Origin: [Phialemoniopsis] sp. UDSM-2020
Lineage: Eukaryota > Ascomycota > Sordariomycetes > Thyridiales > Thyridiaceae
Assembly (NCBI GenBank): GCA_018873225.1
Contig: JAEILZ010000001.1
Location: 7,998,001-8,062,000, forward strand
Direction: 5' to 3'
Length of the DNA: 64,000 nucleotides
In this document: one piece after another, positions 11,500-22,386 of the stretch
Numbering within the stretch: position 1 is the first letter of the stretch
Layout of the letters: each line of letters starts with the position of its first letter
The notes under the pieces: generated by a model
What the model saw: only the letters and a program-made list of their open reading frames with translations
What the model was told of the DNA's origin: nothing
Databases searched by the model: none
Program-made: the position numbers and the translations under genes

Positions 11500-12457
11500 A
11501 TGGCCTTTCTTGCTATCATGTACCTAGCCATCCTTCTGGCGTTGTCGTCTTCGACGCCGTTTACTATTGTCACGACTCTGTTGCTTATTGCAACTGTTCA
11601 CTTGTCAACTAACGAACAGAATGCAGGTAAGTAGCTTTCCTTACAACAGACGCAGAGCGACAGTCCACTAATCGAATTTGATAGCACCGCCTACACGCAC
11701 TGTCGCCCCGACTCCGAGAGCCACCGCCGCCATCGACGATCCCGATGGAGCATACTTCGTTCGCAAGAACGCTGCCCCCACGGAGAACAAGCGCAACCGA
11801 ATAGTCTCTGATTCGACCGATTCCACCCTTGCTTCCGCGACCACAAAAACCACCAATACCAAGGACACCGAAATTACTACAGTGTCGATTACCAAAGTTG
11901 GAGATACCGTGGTGAAACCAGAAGACAAGATTGTGACCAAGCCCATGCCCCGACCAGTAGCTTCTCAGGGAGTGCCATTCGAGCAACAGGTCGAGGAGCT
12001 CAAGGACAGCACTTTCTGGAAGGAGGTCACGGCTTGGGACCCCATCATCGAGAGCTGGAACGCGGAGCCCAACAGTCAACTTCCAAACCAGCACTCGACT
12101 AATCCAGCCACCCGCAAGCCAGTGGCCTGTTTGCAGGCCTTCGGGGAAGAAGACGACGAAGAAGGCCTTCAGATGGACCAAGGTCTGGAAGGCGACTTAG
12201 ATCTGTTCAACGCGGCGGCCAAGCCCCAACTTTCGGACATCTTCGAAGCCGATGAAGAGGAGCCCGAGGAGGACAAGGCCGAGCTCGCAGTGCCTGAGGA
12301 GAAGGCACAGTCTGTCAAGCATAGCGTGACAATGGAGGAGTATGTCAAGCTGTGGGAGAACCAGTTGCCTTCTTGGGCGGCTGTTGGAAACGTCGAGATT
12401 GGCAAAGAAAGCGAAGAGGTGCGGAAGGACCTCCTTGCCTGGATCGAATCATCCTGA
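11500..12457 (+). CDS. Unrecognised protein with hydrophobic N-terminus
   Basis: Two exons (11500-11626 and 11685-12457) split by a 58-nt intron with a GTAAGT donor, a CTAAT branch point and an ATAG acceptor; 299 aa. I do not recognise the family. The first 35 residues hold two hydrophobic runs ('FLAIMYLAILLALSSS' and 'FTIVTTLLLIATVHL'), so the protein has a signal anchor or a signal peptide plus a helix. The rest is polar, Thr-rich, then strongly acidic ('EADEEEPEEDKAELAVPEE'), ending in a helical segment with aromatic residues. Probably a membrane-anchored or secretory-pathway protein (inference). It follows the other unrecognised gene at 9467 in the same orientation, with about 1 kb between them. 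Confidence 0.7.
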
Positions 12458-13320
12458 AAGAAGAAGTAGAAAGGGAAAAAGAGATTCGCAGGCGGGTTTT
12501 CATCAAGCGCCCAGAGTTAGGTCTCCTAGGCCCTGGTATCGGGCTCCAGGCATCCTGATTGACCGTCAAGCCAACACCTGTATTCCTACTGTAGAAGGAA
12601 GGGCCTTATCGAGAATTGTAAATCATGTCTCTTCGAATGGAATGTTAAGAATTTGTGTTGAGTGCCCCTTGATGATGCCAATACCGGTCTTATTGCCGCC
12701 GCCTCTGCTTCGAACCACGAATAGATTAATATCGGCTTCGAGAACTATGAATATGCTTTGCCACTCTGGACGGCTGAGCCATCCATTCTGCAAGGTCTTG
12801 GCACAGCCTTGCGAGAGCTTTGCGTGGTGCGACAACTTGAAGCTCTTGCAGAGAAGGCACCCACGGCGAAGCCGACCGAAGAGGTAGAACAGATACCTAT
12901 CTCCGGCTTGTGCCAGTTCATATTGCCATAGCAGTGACAGTCGTGTTTAAGGATACGAAGTCTCAGGTGTTCAAGGTGTCCGGACTTTCAAAATCTGCAG
13001 GCCCGGCTTTCGACGAACCTATCTCCGGCCCGACATGCATAAACCCGGACAAAGCCGGGCAAGCAAACGACCAGCTTCAACACCAACTTATGCCTGTCTT
13101 TGCCGGCGTGCGCGATACGGAATTATGAGGAAAATGTCCAAAAGTCGAGTCTTGCGAATATAAAGTGTCCTGTGTGCCCGGTATTCCTAGTCGAGTTTCA
13201 TATTCGAAATGACTAGACCTTGCCCCAGATCACAAATTGAGCAGCATTCGCCTATGCAACGAGTCTTTTTGTCACATCTCTAGAAATACTTCTATAAGCA
13301 ACTACAAAGCTTCAACATCG
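12458..13320. other. Intergenic region with SDR promoter elements
   Basis: Holds the promoter of the SDR gene. ATATAAAG at 13157-13164 is a plausible TATA box about 160 nt before the start. A 12-nt direct repeat CCTATCTCCGGC occurs at 12896-12907 and 13018-13029. A CCCGG-acaaag-CCGGG inverted repeat lies nearby, at about 13042-13057. These repeated CCGG-containing elements could be regulator sites (inference). No gene seen. Confidence 0.4.
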
Positions 13321-14294
13321 ATGGCTCGGACCATATTCCTAACGGGTGCGAACTCTGGCATTGGCCTGGCCACCACTAAGCTCTTCCTCTCGAAGGGATG
13401 GAACGTCGTGGGCACCGTCCGCACGCCGTCAACGGCCACAGAACTGCAGTCACTTGCCACAGAGTACCCCAGCAGCTTATTGATACTGTCCCTCGACATC
13501 ACCATCGAGTCGACCTTTCAGCCCGCGATCGATGCCGCCGTCCAAAGATTCGGTCGTGTGGACGTGCTCGTCAACAACGCCGGCTACGGGCAGTTCGGCC
13601 TGCTGGAGGTGTTGAGCGTAGATGACTACCGCAAACAGTTTGAGATCAACGTCTTTGGTTATTGAGAGACGGTTCCTTTCCATACAGTCAAGTCTGACGC
13701 TAACATGACGCACACAAAGGTCCCATCGCCCTAACAAAGGCCTTCCTACCGCACTTCCACTCCCAGACGAGGGACAACGACTTCACGCCGCGCATCATCT
13801 ACACCAGCTCCGGCGCAGCGCACTTCAGTGTGCCCAGCATGAGCGCGTACAACGCGAGCAAGGCGGCCCTGGACCTCTTCGCCGAGGCCGTCTCCTTCGA
13901 GCTCGCGGCCGCGGCCGTCGCCGTCAAGATCGTCGTGCCGCACGGCAGCGTCCGCTCGACGGGGTTCATGCGCAGCACGAACAGCGTGCCGGCCATGGAC
14001 GCCCTGGCCTCCGACGGCGGCGCCCTGCAGGCGCGGTACGGTGCGTTCCTGGGCCGCGCGTTTGCGCTGTTCGGCAGGCTTGAGCCGCTGGGCATGGCGG
14101 TCGAGGCACCGGCCGCGGCGATCTGGGAGGCGGCGACGGACGGGTCGGATAAGCTGCGGTACTTTGTGGCGCCGCTGGATGGGGGGATGCTGTTGAAGAG
14201 GAGGCTTGAGGGGGGCAGCTTGGAGGAGGATCCGGATGTTATTGATGGCAGGTACATGAAGTTCCTGCGGGAGCAGTTGGATGGCAGCATGTAG
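13321..14294 (+). CDS. Short-chain dehydrogenase/reductase (classical SDR)
   Basis: Two exons (13321-13657 and 13720-14294) with a 62-nt intron (GTTATT donor, GCTAAC branch point, AAG acceptor); 303 aa. The glycine-rich nucleotide motif TGANSGIG is at residues 8-15, NNAG at about 85-88, the catalytic serine in 'IIYTSSGAAHF' at about 142-143, and the YxxxK pair in 'MSAYNASKAAL' at about Y156/K160. All catalytic elements of a classical NAD(P)-dependent SDR are present. The substrate cannot be read from sequence. The overall pattern resembles fungal oxidoreductases acting on small alcohols or ketones. The donor is weaker than the others in the window, but splicing restores the expected 'NVFGPIALT' segment. 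Without it the frame stops 3 codons later. Confidence 0.88.
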
Positions 14295-14552
14295 ATATTT
14301 TCTCAGAGAGGGCAAGGCATCGCTATTTAAATTGCAGGTATGGATGGTTGTAGAGAGACACAAGCAATGGTAAAGGTAGATAAGTTCAAATCATTCAATT
14401 TCAGTACGTAGTAGAGTAGTCTAAGAAATACTAATCAATCTTTTGCTCCGGGTTAAGCATCATCGTGCTCATCCATCATCCTAACCATCGTATCCCTTAT
14501 AACATTCTGTTGCCTCATACTCAACTTCCCCAATCTCAACCCATCAGCTACT

Positions 14553-15741
14553 TCAAAGAGTGAAGTTGGCAATCAGGCTCTCATCAAGGGCCTCGCCCTG
14601 GCGGCGCTCGACAAAGTAGATCCATCGGTCGATGAGCTGGGCCAGCTTGCGCTCCTTGAACAGAGTGGGCTCGGCGTGACGGAACACCTCCTCCTGGGTA
14701 CCAGACAGAGTCTCCTCCTCCTCGAGAGAAGTGGTCTTGCCGAACTTGGCGAGCTTGTAGTGCTTACGAGCGCGGGAAAGCACATTAAGCAGGCGGAAGA
14801 CAGTGATACCGCACAGCCATCTGGACTCGACGTTCATACGGGCCTTGTACTTATCGGCGACATCCTCCCAGAATTGCTGGTGATAACCGTCGGGGTGGGA
14901 GTCGTCGTACTTGTAGGTCAGGGCCTCGTCGCGGATCTTGCCCTCATTGGCACTGATGACGAAACGAATGATTTGTCGGATCATGGCGGAGATGCGGTCG
15001 AAGATCTTCTGGCTCTCGTAGAAGGGGATGTCACCGAGGGCATTGGCCAGATCGGTCAGGTACTCGAACTCGTCGCGGTAGTTCTCGGTGTCCTCGTCTT
15101 TGTAGATGGCAATGGCAAAGACCTCGTCACGCTCACCCCAGAAGAGGAAACCCGGGATGCGTTCGTACAGGTGATCAATGACGTCCGTGACGTCGGCACT
15201 CATGGTCTTCTTGGTGTAGGAATATGAGTATTCCCAAGTACCGGACCAGAACAAGGCGCCGGTCTTGTTGGAGCGAACGCGAAGGGCGGGAGTGCGCTTG
15301 GCGGTGCCCTTGATGGACCTCTTGGCGTTGACGCCGGCATCAGCGACGGTGGGACGCTTTTTGCCGATTCTGTTAGCCTTGTTGCGCTTCTCGGCCAGCT
15401 TCTTGCCCTTCTCCTCGCGGGTGGCGGGGGTGGCAGTGACTTTCTCGCCGCCGAAGAGGGAATAGATTCCTGTGTGAATTCCTGTGTGACACCGACGTAA
15501 TTAGCACAAATAATGCCCGCTTGCGAAAAGTGTAGCTGGGATAATCAGGTCGAAATCAGGGATGGAAGCTTACCAGGAAGACCCTCGAATGCGACATTGG
15601 TGAGGTGATCCATGTCGGCGGGGCCAGCAGCTGTCACTGCCGTCAGTGAAACTCAAGGAGATGAGGATGTCAAAGGGACAAGCTCATCTACTTACGGCCA
15701 GCGACGAAATCGTCGATATACATGCTGTCGGAGTGATTCAT
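14553..15741 (-). CDS. Unrecognised 343-aa protein, basic N-terminus, helical C-terminus
   Basis: Three exons on the minus strand: 15741-15696, 15630-15574 and 15481-14553. Introns have GTAAGT and GTAAGC donors. I do not recognise the family. The product starts 'MNHSDSMYIDDFVAG', then has a Lys/Arg-rich region ('REEKGKKLAEKRNKANRIGK' and 'KRSIKGTAKRTPALRVRSNK'). A long, well-ordered, mainly helical domain follows ('FWSGTWEYSYSYTKKTM' onward) with several aromatic residues, ending 'DESLIANFTL'. No membrane segment or signal peptide. Codon use is highly biased, suggesting strong expression. The last intron has two in-frame acceptors 12 nt apart, so two isoforms (343 and 339 aa) are possible. 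Coordinates use the upstream acceptor. Confidence 0.75.
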
Positions 15742-18336
15742 GGCGGAAGGATCTGTTGATGGTCGGTATTTGACGAGACGAGGCTGCAAAGCGATGAAAT
15801 CAAGTAGCTTTGAAGAGCTGAAGACGAGGTCTGAAGAGAGGTGATGAAAGGAGGATCCTCTGAAAGATCTGGCGGGATGAAGGAGTGAAAGGGAAAAAGT
15901 TTTGTGTGTGTGAATTTGAGAGATCTTTAAGAACTTGAGAGTGGTAGGAAAAGGTGAGGGCAAAGTCATACACAATAGGATCAAGTCAATAGGTGAGCTC
16001 GACGTCACATACAATAGGGTCTATTGTTCTTTCTCGGCCAATCACCGGCTAAACCTAGCTCGAAATCATCAACCGTAGCAAGTTCGATTCCTGCATTTGA
16101 CGGTCTTTTTCTCTGCCTGCCAGCCAGCCTAGCCTGATGCTGCAGTTCGAGGCTGATGTTGAGTGTCGTGGCACGGAACTTGAGAATAACACCCGGCAAA
16201 GACTGTAGTCTCGCCCTCTCATCGCGGTCTTTGCAAAACCTACTGAGCGCGTCCTTGACTCTCAACACATGAATGTATTTGTGGTTGTAAGCTTACTCTA
16301 TCCTAGCCGTGCCACTGTCTGTCCATCAACAGTTGTTTCTTTTTAGATATCTTCGAGCGCACACGATTGGGGTGAGTTCGTACGCCTCCTTTTCAAGACA
16401 CTATGAAGAAGACACAAAATACCATACCGGTATTTGAAATACACTATGATAGTATCCAATACTGAAATACTGGCACGAGGAGATGATGTCTACATCCCCG
16501 CTCCCTTAGGAGCCTTGAATTTTGATCCTAATACACCTGTAGAGGACCTGTGGCTGGACCTGGACATGGCTTGTTTTGGGATGAGCTGCTTTGTAACCTT
16601 GGGTCGCATAACCTTCTCAAGAGTTGTAACTCCCACGGGCAAGCTGGTCGCCAGGAAGACTTTTAGATAAAAGCCCTCCCATTTCTTCGCTTGCACATCC
16701 GACTTCTCCATTGTCCATCAACAGTAAATCGCTAGTTATCATCATGTGCAAGTCCCTGTCTCACAAATGCTAAATTCGTTCGCACTTGACTGGTGGGTCA
16801 AGTCGTTGAGTACATTTTGCTATGAAGCTGCGTGCAACTTAAACATCGGGCGCCCCCAAGGGTGCTTACCTAGGTCAGGGTACCCTTATAAGTGAAGATA
16901 GGCCAGGTTTTATTTCAAGTCCGGTGGTCAAACGGGTCGATACCTGTAGAGCAGGCTAGCCCATAATTGACATGCGCTTGTCTTTAATCCCCTGCGGGCC
17001 GGGTGCAAAGCAAGGCTTCGGAAAACACTGGCCGGCCCTACTCGAATGCCTAGACTCACCGTTATCTGCGTATTCGAGCCCTAGTCCATGGCTCATTCTA
17101 GGGGGCGACGAGAGGAGATGTAGGGATTCCTGGTTCGACCACGGCTTGAACTCCTTTTTTGTTTTTTTATTCATTTTTTTGCTTCTCTCTTCTGTTACTG
17201 ACTCACTTTGTTCTGACCTCAGGGGCTTAGGGGGCTGGGCTACCAAACTGCACACTCCCAGTCTGATTCTGCTGGCAAATGTTTACGGGGCACTAAATCC
17301 TCCGCATATACAAAGATTCAATTTGAAATCTATATTTGAAACGAAGGAAAATCAAGGGGGGGAACAAGGCCAGGGATTTATTTCGTACCGGCAGACTTAA
17401 TGTGTTCGGCATCTAGTATTTAATTTCCACTTACATTTGTACCAGTTCCTCATGAGGGCTGTCAAACCTTGATGATGATCGTAAAGCAATCCGTGTCAGA
17501 AATCAGCTTATGTCAAGTTAGAGATCCCAGAACGCCTGTCATATGCTGGGCTACTCTAAATCGAGCAAACTGGTCAGAAACATCTCCGACCTCGAATGAG
17601 CAGGTATGTGCGCGTCGTTGTCTGATTACACGGTCGACTTGAAACAGCTACTACGAAATCGCCTTTACATACTCAGTATCAAAGAGATTTAAACCTGATT
17701 AGCAGTTTTGAGGATAACAAGGTAGCATGAGTTTCTACTGGTTAATGTCGACTCAGGGCCGTCGGGTCGCCATACGCGATGCTACTCTTCACCACGCATT
17801 GCGTGTCAATCTTTAAAGCCAGATTCTCCTTTCTCGTTCTTTCCCCTCGGTATGTGGCTGTATTCACCCCATGAAGTTTTCGATCACCGCGAGGGACCAG
17901 ACCGTGGTGAATGCCTGTCATGACTCGGCGTGGTGGTCGTCTGTAGTCGGGAGTCGGGTGATCACGTGAGAGTAAGCAAGCGGCGTGAATCGCGCCCGTC
18001 TGGTCTTTGTTGACGTAAGTCCCTCAGCTCGGGACTTGCTAACCCCCGACCAGGCCTCCGTTCTGCAGGCTCGACGCGCCCTGCTCGCACAACTAATTCT
18101 GTCTCTCGATCCTTGGTTCCTAGACGTACTTTTGGGCTTCTATTTGACATATTGTACATTGGGAAAACCAAGCCAAGTCGAAGCCCGACTCATCCCGCAC
18201 GGGTCGGCCCATCGACCGAGACCCACACAGCTAGAGTCACAGATACTGGCACTGCCTGTTCTTCGAACTCGCATCTGCTACGCCGTCGGACATCAGCAGA
18301 CACCCGAACCCGAGGTGTGATCTCCCTGTGACCGCC
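15742..18336. other. Intergenic region (2.6 kb)
   Basis: Upstream regions of two divergent genes. The 300 bp next to 15741 are purine-rich on the plus strand, i.e. a pyrimidine-rich leader of the minus-strand gene. A 14-nt direct repeat TGTCCATCAACAGT occurs at about 16319 and 16712, bounding about 400 bp. A perfect palindrome ATACCGGTAT sits near 16425. No open frame longer than 142 codons, and none recognisable. Confidence 0.45.
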
Positions 18337-20734
18337 ATGTCGACCGGGCCCGGCTCGGGACAGACTGTCCCGGGCCCCTCCTCCCAGACCGGCCTTGGCA
18401 AGCCCCCCCCTCCGCAACCCGCCGTACCCAAGAAGCCACAGCGCGTGCTCGCCTGTGTCCTGTGCCAACAGCGCAAGGTCAAGTGCGACCGCAAGTTCCC
18501 GTGTGCCAACTGCCTCAAGTTCAAGGTACCCTGTGTGCCCGCCACCGTTGTGCCGCGCAAGCGCCGGCGCCGGTTCCCGGAGCGGGACCTGCTGGACCGC
18601 ATCCGCAAGTATGAGGACATCATGCGGCAGAACGGCCTCAAGTTTGAGCCCCTCCACAAGGAGGCCGGGGCCGGCGGCGTGGAAAGGGACTCGCCCCGCG
18701 ACGATTTCGACTCGGACGACGAGCACAAGGCGCACGACGAGCCGTCGCCTTCCACGACTGTCAGGTCTGATCGGGTGAATGAGGTCAAGTATGTGGCTCA
18801 TCCCCTTTGCCTCATTCGCTTAAGATCGTGTGATGCTAACGCTATCTCAACAGGAGCATATGGCGGGCCATGGACCACGATCATGAGTATCGCGATCCCC
18901 TAGACGAAAGCGACGAGGAGTCTTATGAGGTCACGATCAAGCGGGCCTTTGGTGGGAGCTTCCAGAACAGCGACCACTTGATGTTCGGTCAGTACCAGTC
19001 TATCGTGGAGCTCGCTACGCTCCACCCAGACCCTGTCCAGATTTTCCGGCTTTGGCAGATTTATCTCGACAACGTCAACATGCTGCTCAGAGTGACCCAC
19101 GCTCCGACGACGCAACCCCGAATCATCGAGGCAGCGACTGATCTGACCTCAGTCGACGCCAATCTCGAAGCACTTATGTTCAGCATCTACGCCATGGCGG
19201 TCTTAAGTTTGGGCCGCGATGACTGTGAATTAATGTTCGGGGAGTCCAAGGATGTGCTCATAAGGCGCTATCAGTTTGGCTGCCAGCAGGCTCTTCTCAA
19301 GGCCGGATATGCCCGATCAACCGATCGGGACTGCCTCACGGCCTTCCATCTCTACGTTGTAAGTCCTGGTCATATCAAGATTATCTGTTCTTTTACTCAC
19401 AAGTACAGATTACCCATAGGCCCAAGGTCGACCCGCGCTCGCTTCATTCCATGCTGGGAGTCGCAATGCGCATCGCCCAGCGCATGGGACTTCACAGCGA
19501 GTCAGCCCACGCGAAGCGTTCCACGCTCGAGGCAGAGATGTGCCGCCGGCTCTGGTGGTCGCTGATCCTCTTTGACGCCCGCATTGGCGAGGCCGCAGAC
19601 TGGAAGTCGTCGGTCCTAGAGCCCAGTTGGGACTGCCGGCTCCCGCTCAACATCAACGAGTCCGAATTGCGGCCAGAGATGAAAGGGTCTCCTGCGCCCC
19701 ACAGCAACTGTAGCGATGCGGTTTTCGCCGTTGTACGCGCTGAACTCGGCGAGTTTCTTCGCTACGCCACGTTCCACTTGGACTTTACGTATCCCGCGCT
19801 GAAGAACATCGCGAAGGAGTTCAAGGATGGCTCCATCCCTGAGGGGGACGAAGTGAAGGCGCTGGAGAGGATGATTGAGGACAAGTATCTGAAGTACTGC
19901 GATCCGGCAAACCCTCTTCACTACATGACGATCTGGTCGGCGCGGACGACGATAGCCAAGTTCCACCTTGTGCATTGCTATTCTCAAATGATGGAGGACG
20001 AGGCACCGCGGACCCCCGAGCAGCGCGAGATTTTGAACAAGCTCGCCGTGAACTGGGTCGAGATCGACACCAAGATGGCCAGGCCGGAGATCACAAAGGG
20101 GTACATGTGGTTCGCAGACGCATACTTTCCCTTCCCGGCATACATGCAGATCGTCTCGGACCTGAAGCGGCGCCCGATGCAGGACAAGGCCGCGCACTAC
20201 TGGGAGGCTCTGAGCGAGAACTTCAAGCACCGGTGGACGTTTGACGACGACGAGTACAGCCCCATCGTGCACCTCTTCGCCAACATGATCCTGCAGGCGT
20301 GGGCGCCGCGCGAGGCGGCCCTGCTGCAGGAGGGCGAGGGCGAGCCCGTGGCGCTGCCGGGCATCGTGGAGTACCTGCGTGACAAGCAGGAGAAGCTGGG
20401 CGCTAGCGGCGCGGACACGGAAATGCCCGAGATGCCGGCGTCGCTGGACGACCTGCAGGTCCCCATGGTGCCGGACTTCCGGGACACGTCGATGCTGTAC
20501 AGCTCCCTGACGACCACGCCCATGGGCCAGCCGGGCATGGCGGGCATGCAGCAGCAACAGCCTGGGGCGGGGATGGACTTGGACATGAACCAGTTCAACT
20601 GGGCGGCGTTCAACTGGAATCCAAACGACCCGGCCGCGATGGGCTCGTTCCCGGCGACGACCTCGGCGGCCGGGCCGTCGCCGCCTGGGCAGGCGCCTGG
20701 GCCAGCGGGTGGGATGGGATGGGGATTCAAGTGA
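18337..20734 (+). CDS. Zn(II)2Cys6 transcription factor with fungal-specific regulatory domain
   Basis: Three exons (18337-18788, 18854-19358 and 19409-20734); 760 aa. The zinc cluster C-x2-C-x6-C-x5-C-x2-C-x6-C starts at residue 40 ('CVLCQQRKVKCDRKFPCANC'), followed by a basic linker ('PRKRRRRFPERD') and a short coiled-coil-like stretch. The middle part, with 'DPRSLHSMLGVAMRIAQRMG' and 'EMCRRLWWSLILFDAR', is the fungal transcription factor regulatory region (Fungal_trans type). The C-terminus is Met/Gln/Pro/Gly-rich, a likely activation region. A nuclear regulator that binds CGG-containing sites as a monomer or dimer. Targets cannot be told; no obvious pathway cluster adjoins it. The second splice removes a short intron, giving 'FHLYV' joined to 'ITHRPKVDP', the expected family continuity. 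Confidence 0.92.
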
Positions 20735-21019
20735 AGGATGGTGTTTTGGGCGTGAAGTACTGTGTTGATATGATACCCCACTCTAGAGGATAGATCACTG
20801 CTCGATACGTGTAAAAATACGATGGCATCGCATCTCTACATCCTTATCTCTTCACTGCGTGTGTCCTTCCTCAAGTGTTCGGGCCACGGAGCTCTCTGCC
20901 TGGTGGATGATAAGCCCCTGATGTAGTATTACATCACCCTCTCGTTCGTAGGACTAAAAGGAAGCACACCTGGGCAAAAAGATACCCTCAAGGAAGTCCT
21001 CGATGATGAGAGTGCTCGA
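20735..21019. repeat. 16-bp tandem duplication at the tRNA-Leu 3' end
   Basis: CTCGATGATGAGAGTG occurs twice, back to back (20999-21014 and 21015-21030). The second copy includes the 3' acceptor strand of the tRNA and its first T-stem bases. The first copy lies in the trailer. The rest of this stretch is the 3' flank of the transcription factor gene. Confidence 0.85.
20976..20980 (-). terminator. Pol III terminator (T5) of tRNA-Leu
   Basis: The first run of five T on the minus strand downstream of the tRNA, about 40 nt past its 3' end. Pol III stops at T-runs. The distance is longer than usual because the 16-bp duplication lies between tRNA and terminator. Confidence 0.55.
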
Positions 21020-21124
21020 TGATGAGAGTGGGATTCGAACCCACGCAGGTTGCCCTACCAGGAGACTGTAATTTACGTTAAGGTAACCTTAACCTGGCGC
21101 CATAACCAACTCGGCCATCTCACC
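21020..21124 (-). tRNA. trnL(AAG): tRNA-Leu (anticodon AAG), intron-containing
   Basis: A full cloverleaf is visible. Acceptor GGTGAGA pairs with TCTCATC (one G-U), followed by discriminator A. The D-arm is GCCG...GGC. The anticodon stem is CCAGG/CCTGG with anticodon AAG at 21090-21088. The variable arm of about 13 nt is long, as in class II tRNAs. The T-arm is GTGGG-TTCGAAT-CCCAC. A 23-nt intron (21086-21064) sits one base after the anticodon, at the canonical position 37/38, and contains CCTTAA, which can pair with the anticodon region TTAAGG as in many pre-tRNAs. Decodes CUU and, after A34-to-inosine editing, CUC and CUA. Confidence 0.92.
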
Positions 21125-22386
21125 GGGATGTGGCTCCGGCCCTGGATTTTGCATTGATATTGCTGTGCTGTTGTGGGTGGATCATGAGGGTTGAAAGAGA
21201 CAGGGGTGTGGTCCCCGTTGAGGTACCTGGGTTGTAGACACTATTGGAGGTACGTCGGGCTTGGAGAAATTTGGTTGGTGGTGTCTCTGATCGCGAATTT
21301 GATCTCGGTTCTGAGGCAAGAACCTTCAATTCGTCCAGTGTTACCGATTGAAGTGCTTTGTATGATCCGATGGGCGCGAGAGAGCTCCTTTCGATTGTAG
21401 CACCTTGATATCAGCTTTGAACTAGGTACATCTACGTACCTTCATGGGTGGATGAGGCTAAAAGCCGGTGGATCTCAGGGTTCGAATGCGTGCCGCCAAG
21501 TCTAAGCCGAGAGGACTTGGAGGTCGTACCTGTGTGCTTGAACCAGGCATTCAAGAGCATAATCCAGAATGACTTTTTCCAGCCATGAAGCGCGCTTGTC
21601 AAATTCGCTCTCTCGACTTGCAAGATAAGTATAGCTTGGGCAGCTGGACGCAGACCATCGGCGTCAAAAGGGCTGAAACGCAGCGCGCTTACAGAGGTGG
21701 GTCCACAGCATTTGAGGCGCCTGCTCCCTGGATCCATGTCCACTGAAACACCCTAGCCCAAACCGCTGGCCAGGCCGATCTCAGCGGTCATTGGCTGAAG
21801 CTACTGATTGCTCTACCGCCGCATCAAGGCCAGACAAAGCCAGACCTCTTGTCGCCTGTCGAAACGAGAGTCTTCTTGCGCTTACGGTCGATCAGAGCCA
21901 ATGAATAGAACAAGCATGGATTAGTGTCCCGCGGCCCGGGCTAGTCGCCGCCCCAGCTCGTCGGTATCGTCGGCGGCTCCTCGATCCAAATATGGTCCAC
22001 CGGCGCTCGCTGACCTGGTTGTCATGCGATCGACTGGCTACATCTGCCGGTTCCTGGCCAGCCTTGTGGTCGAGCCAAGACCGCGGACACCGGAAGGATG
22101 CTATTTTTGAGAAGCAGTGCTGGATGCGGCCGTTTGCGAAGGCCACAAGGTGTGGACCTAGGTGAGTCGACGAAGGTATAATAAGTCTGGCAAGGTCGAG
22201 ACGTGTAGATCCATTTGTCTTCCAACTTTTCAACTCCATTTTTCAACAATCCTTTCCTTTGTATTGTTCTATTTTCCCGCTGTGATCTCTACTTTAGGCT
22301 TTGATAGCTTCCATTCTTTTAACTATCAACTGGACTTTCGTATCCCTTTACAGTCTCTCTCTCTCTCTCTCCAGCGTACTGCCACC
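21125..22386. other. Intergenic region (1.3 kb)
   Basis: No gene recognised. Open frames are short on both strands. The distal part is the promoter of the Fig1-like gene. A (CT)n tract at 22353-22371 ends in CCAG 16 nt before its ATG. This could be the 3' splice site of a 5'-UTR intron (inference) or a simple pyrimidine-rich leader. Confidence 0.4.

Noticed and set aside
16075..16110. T-arm-like GTTCGATTCC sequence
   Set aside because: Stem has a mismatch, and no D-arm, anticodon arm or acceptor stem can be built around it.
18190..20557. Several 180-313-codon minus-strand frames under the Zn2Cys6 gene
   Set aside because: Shadows of a clearly recognised plus-strand gene.
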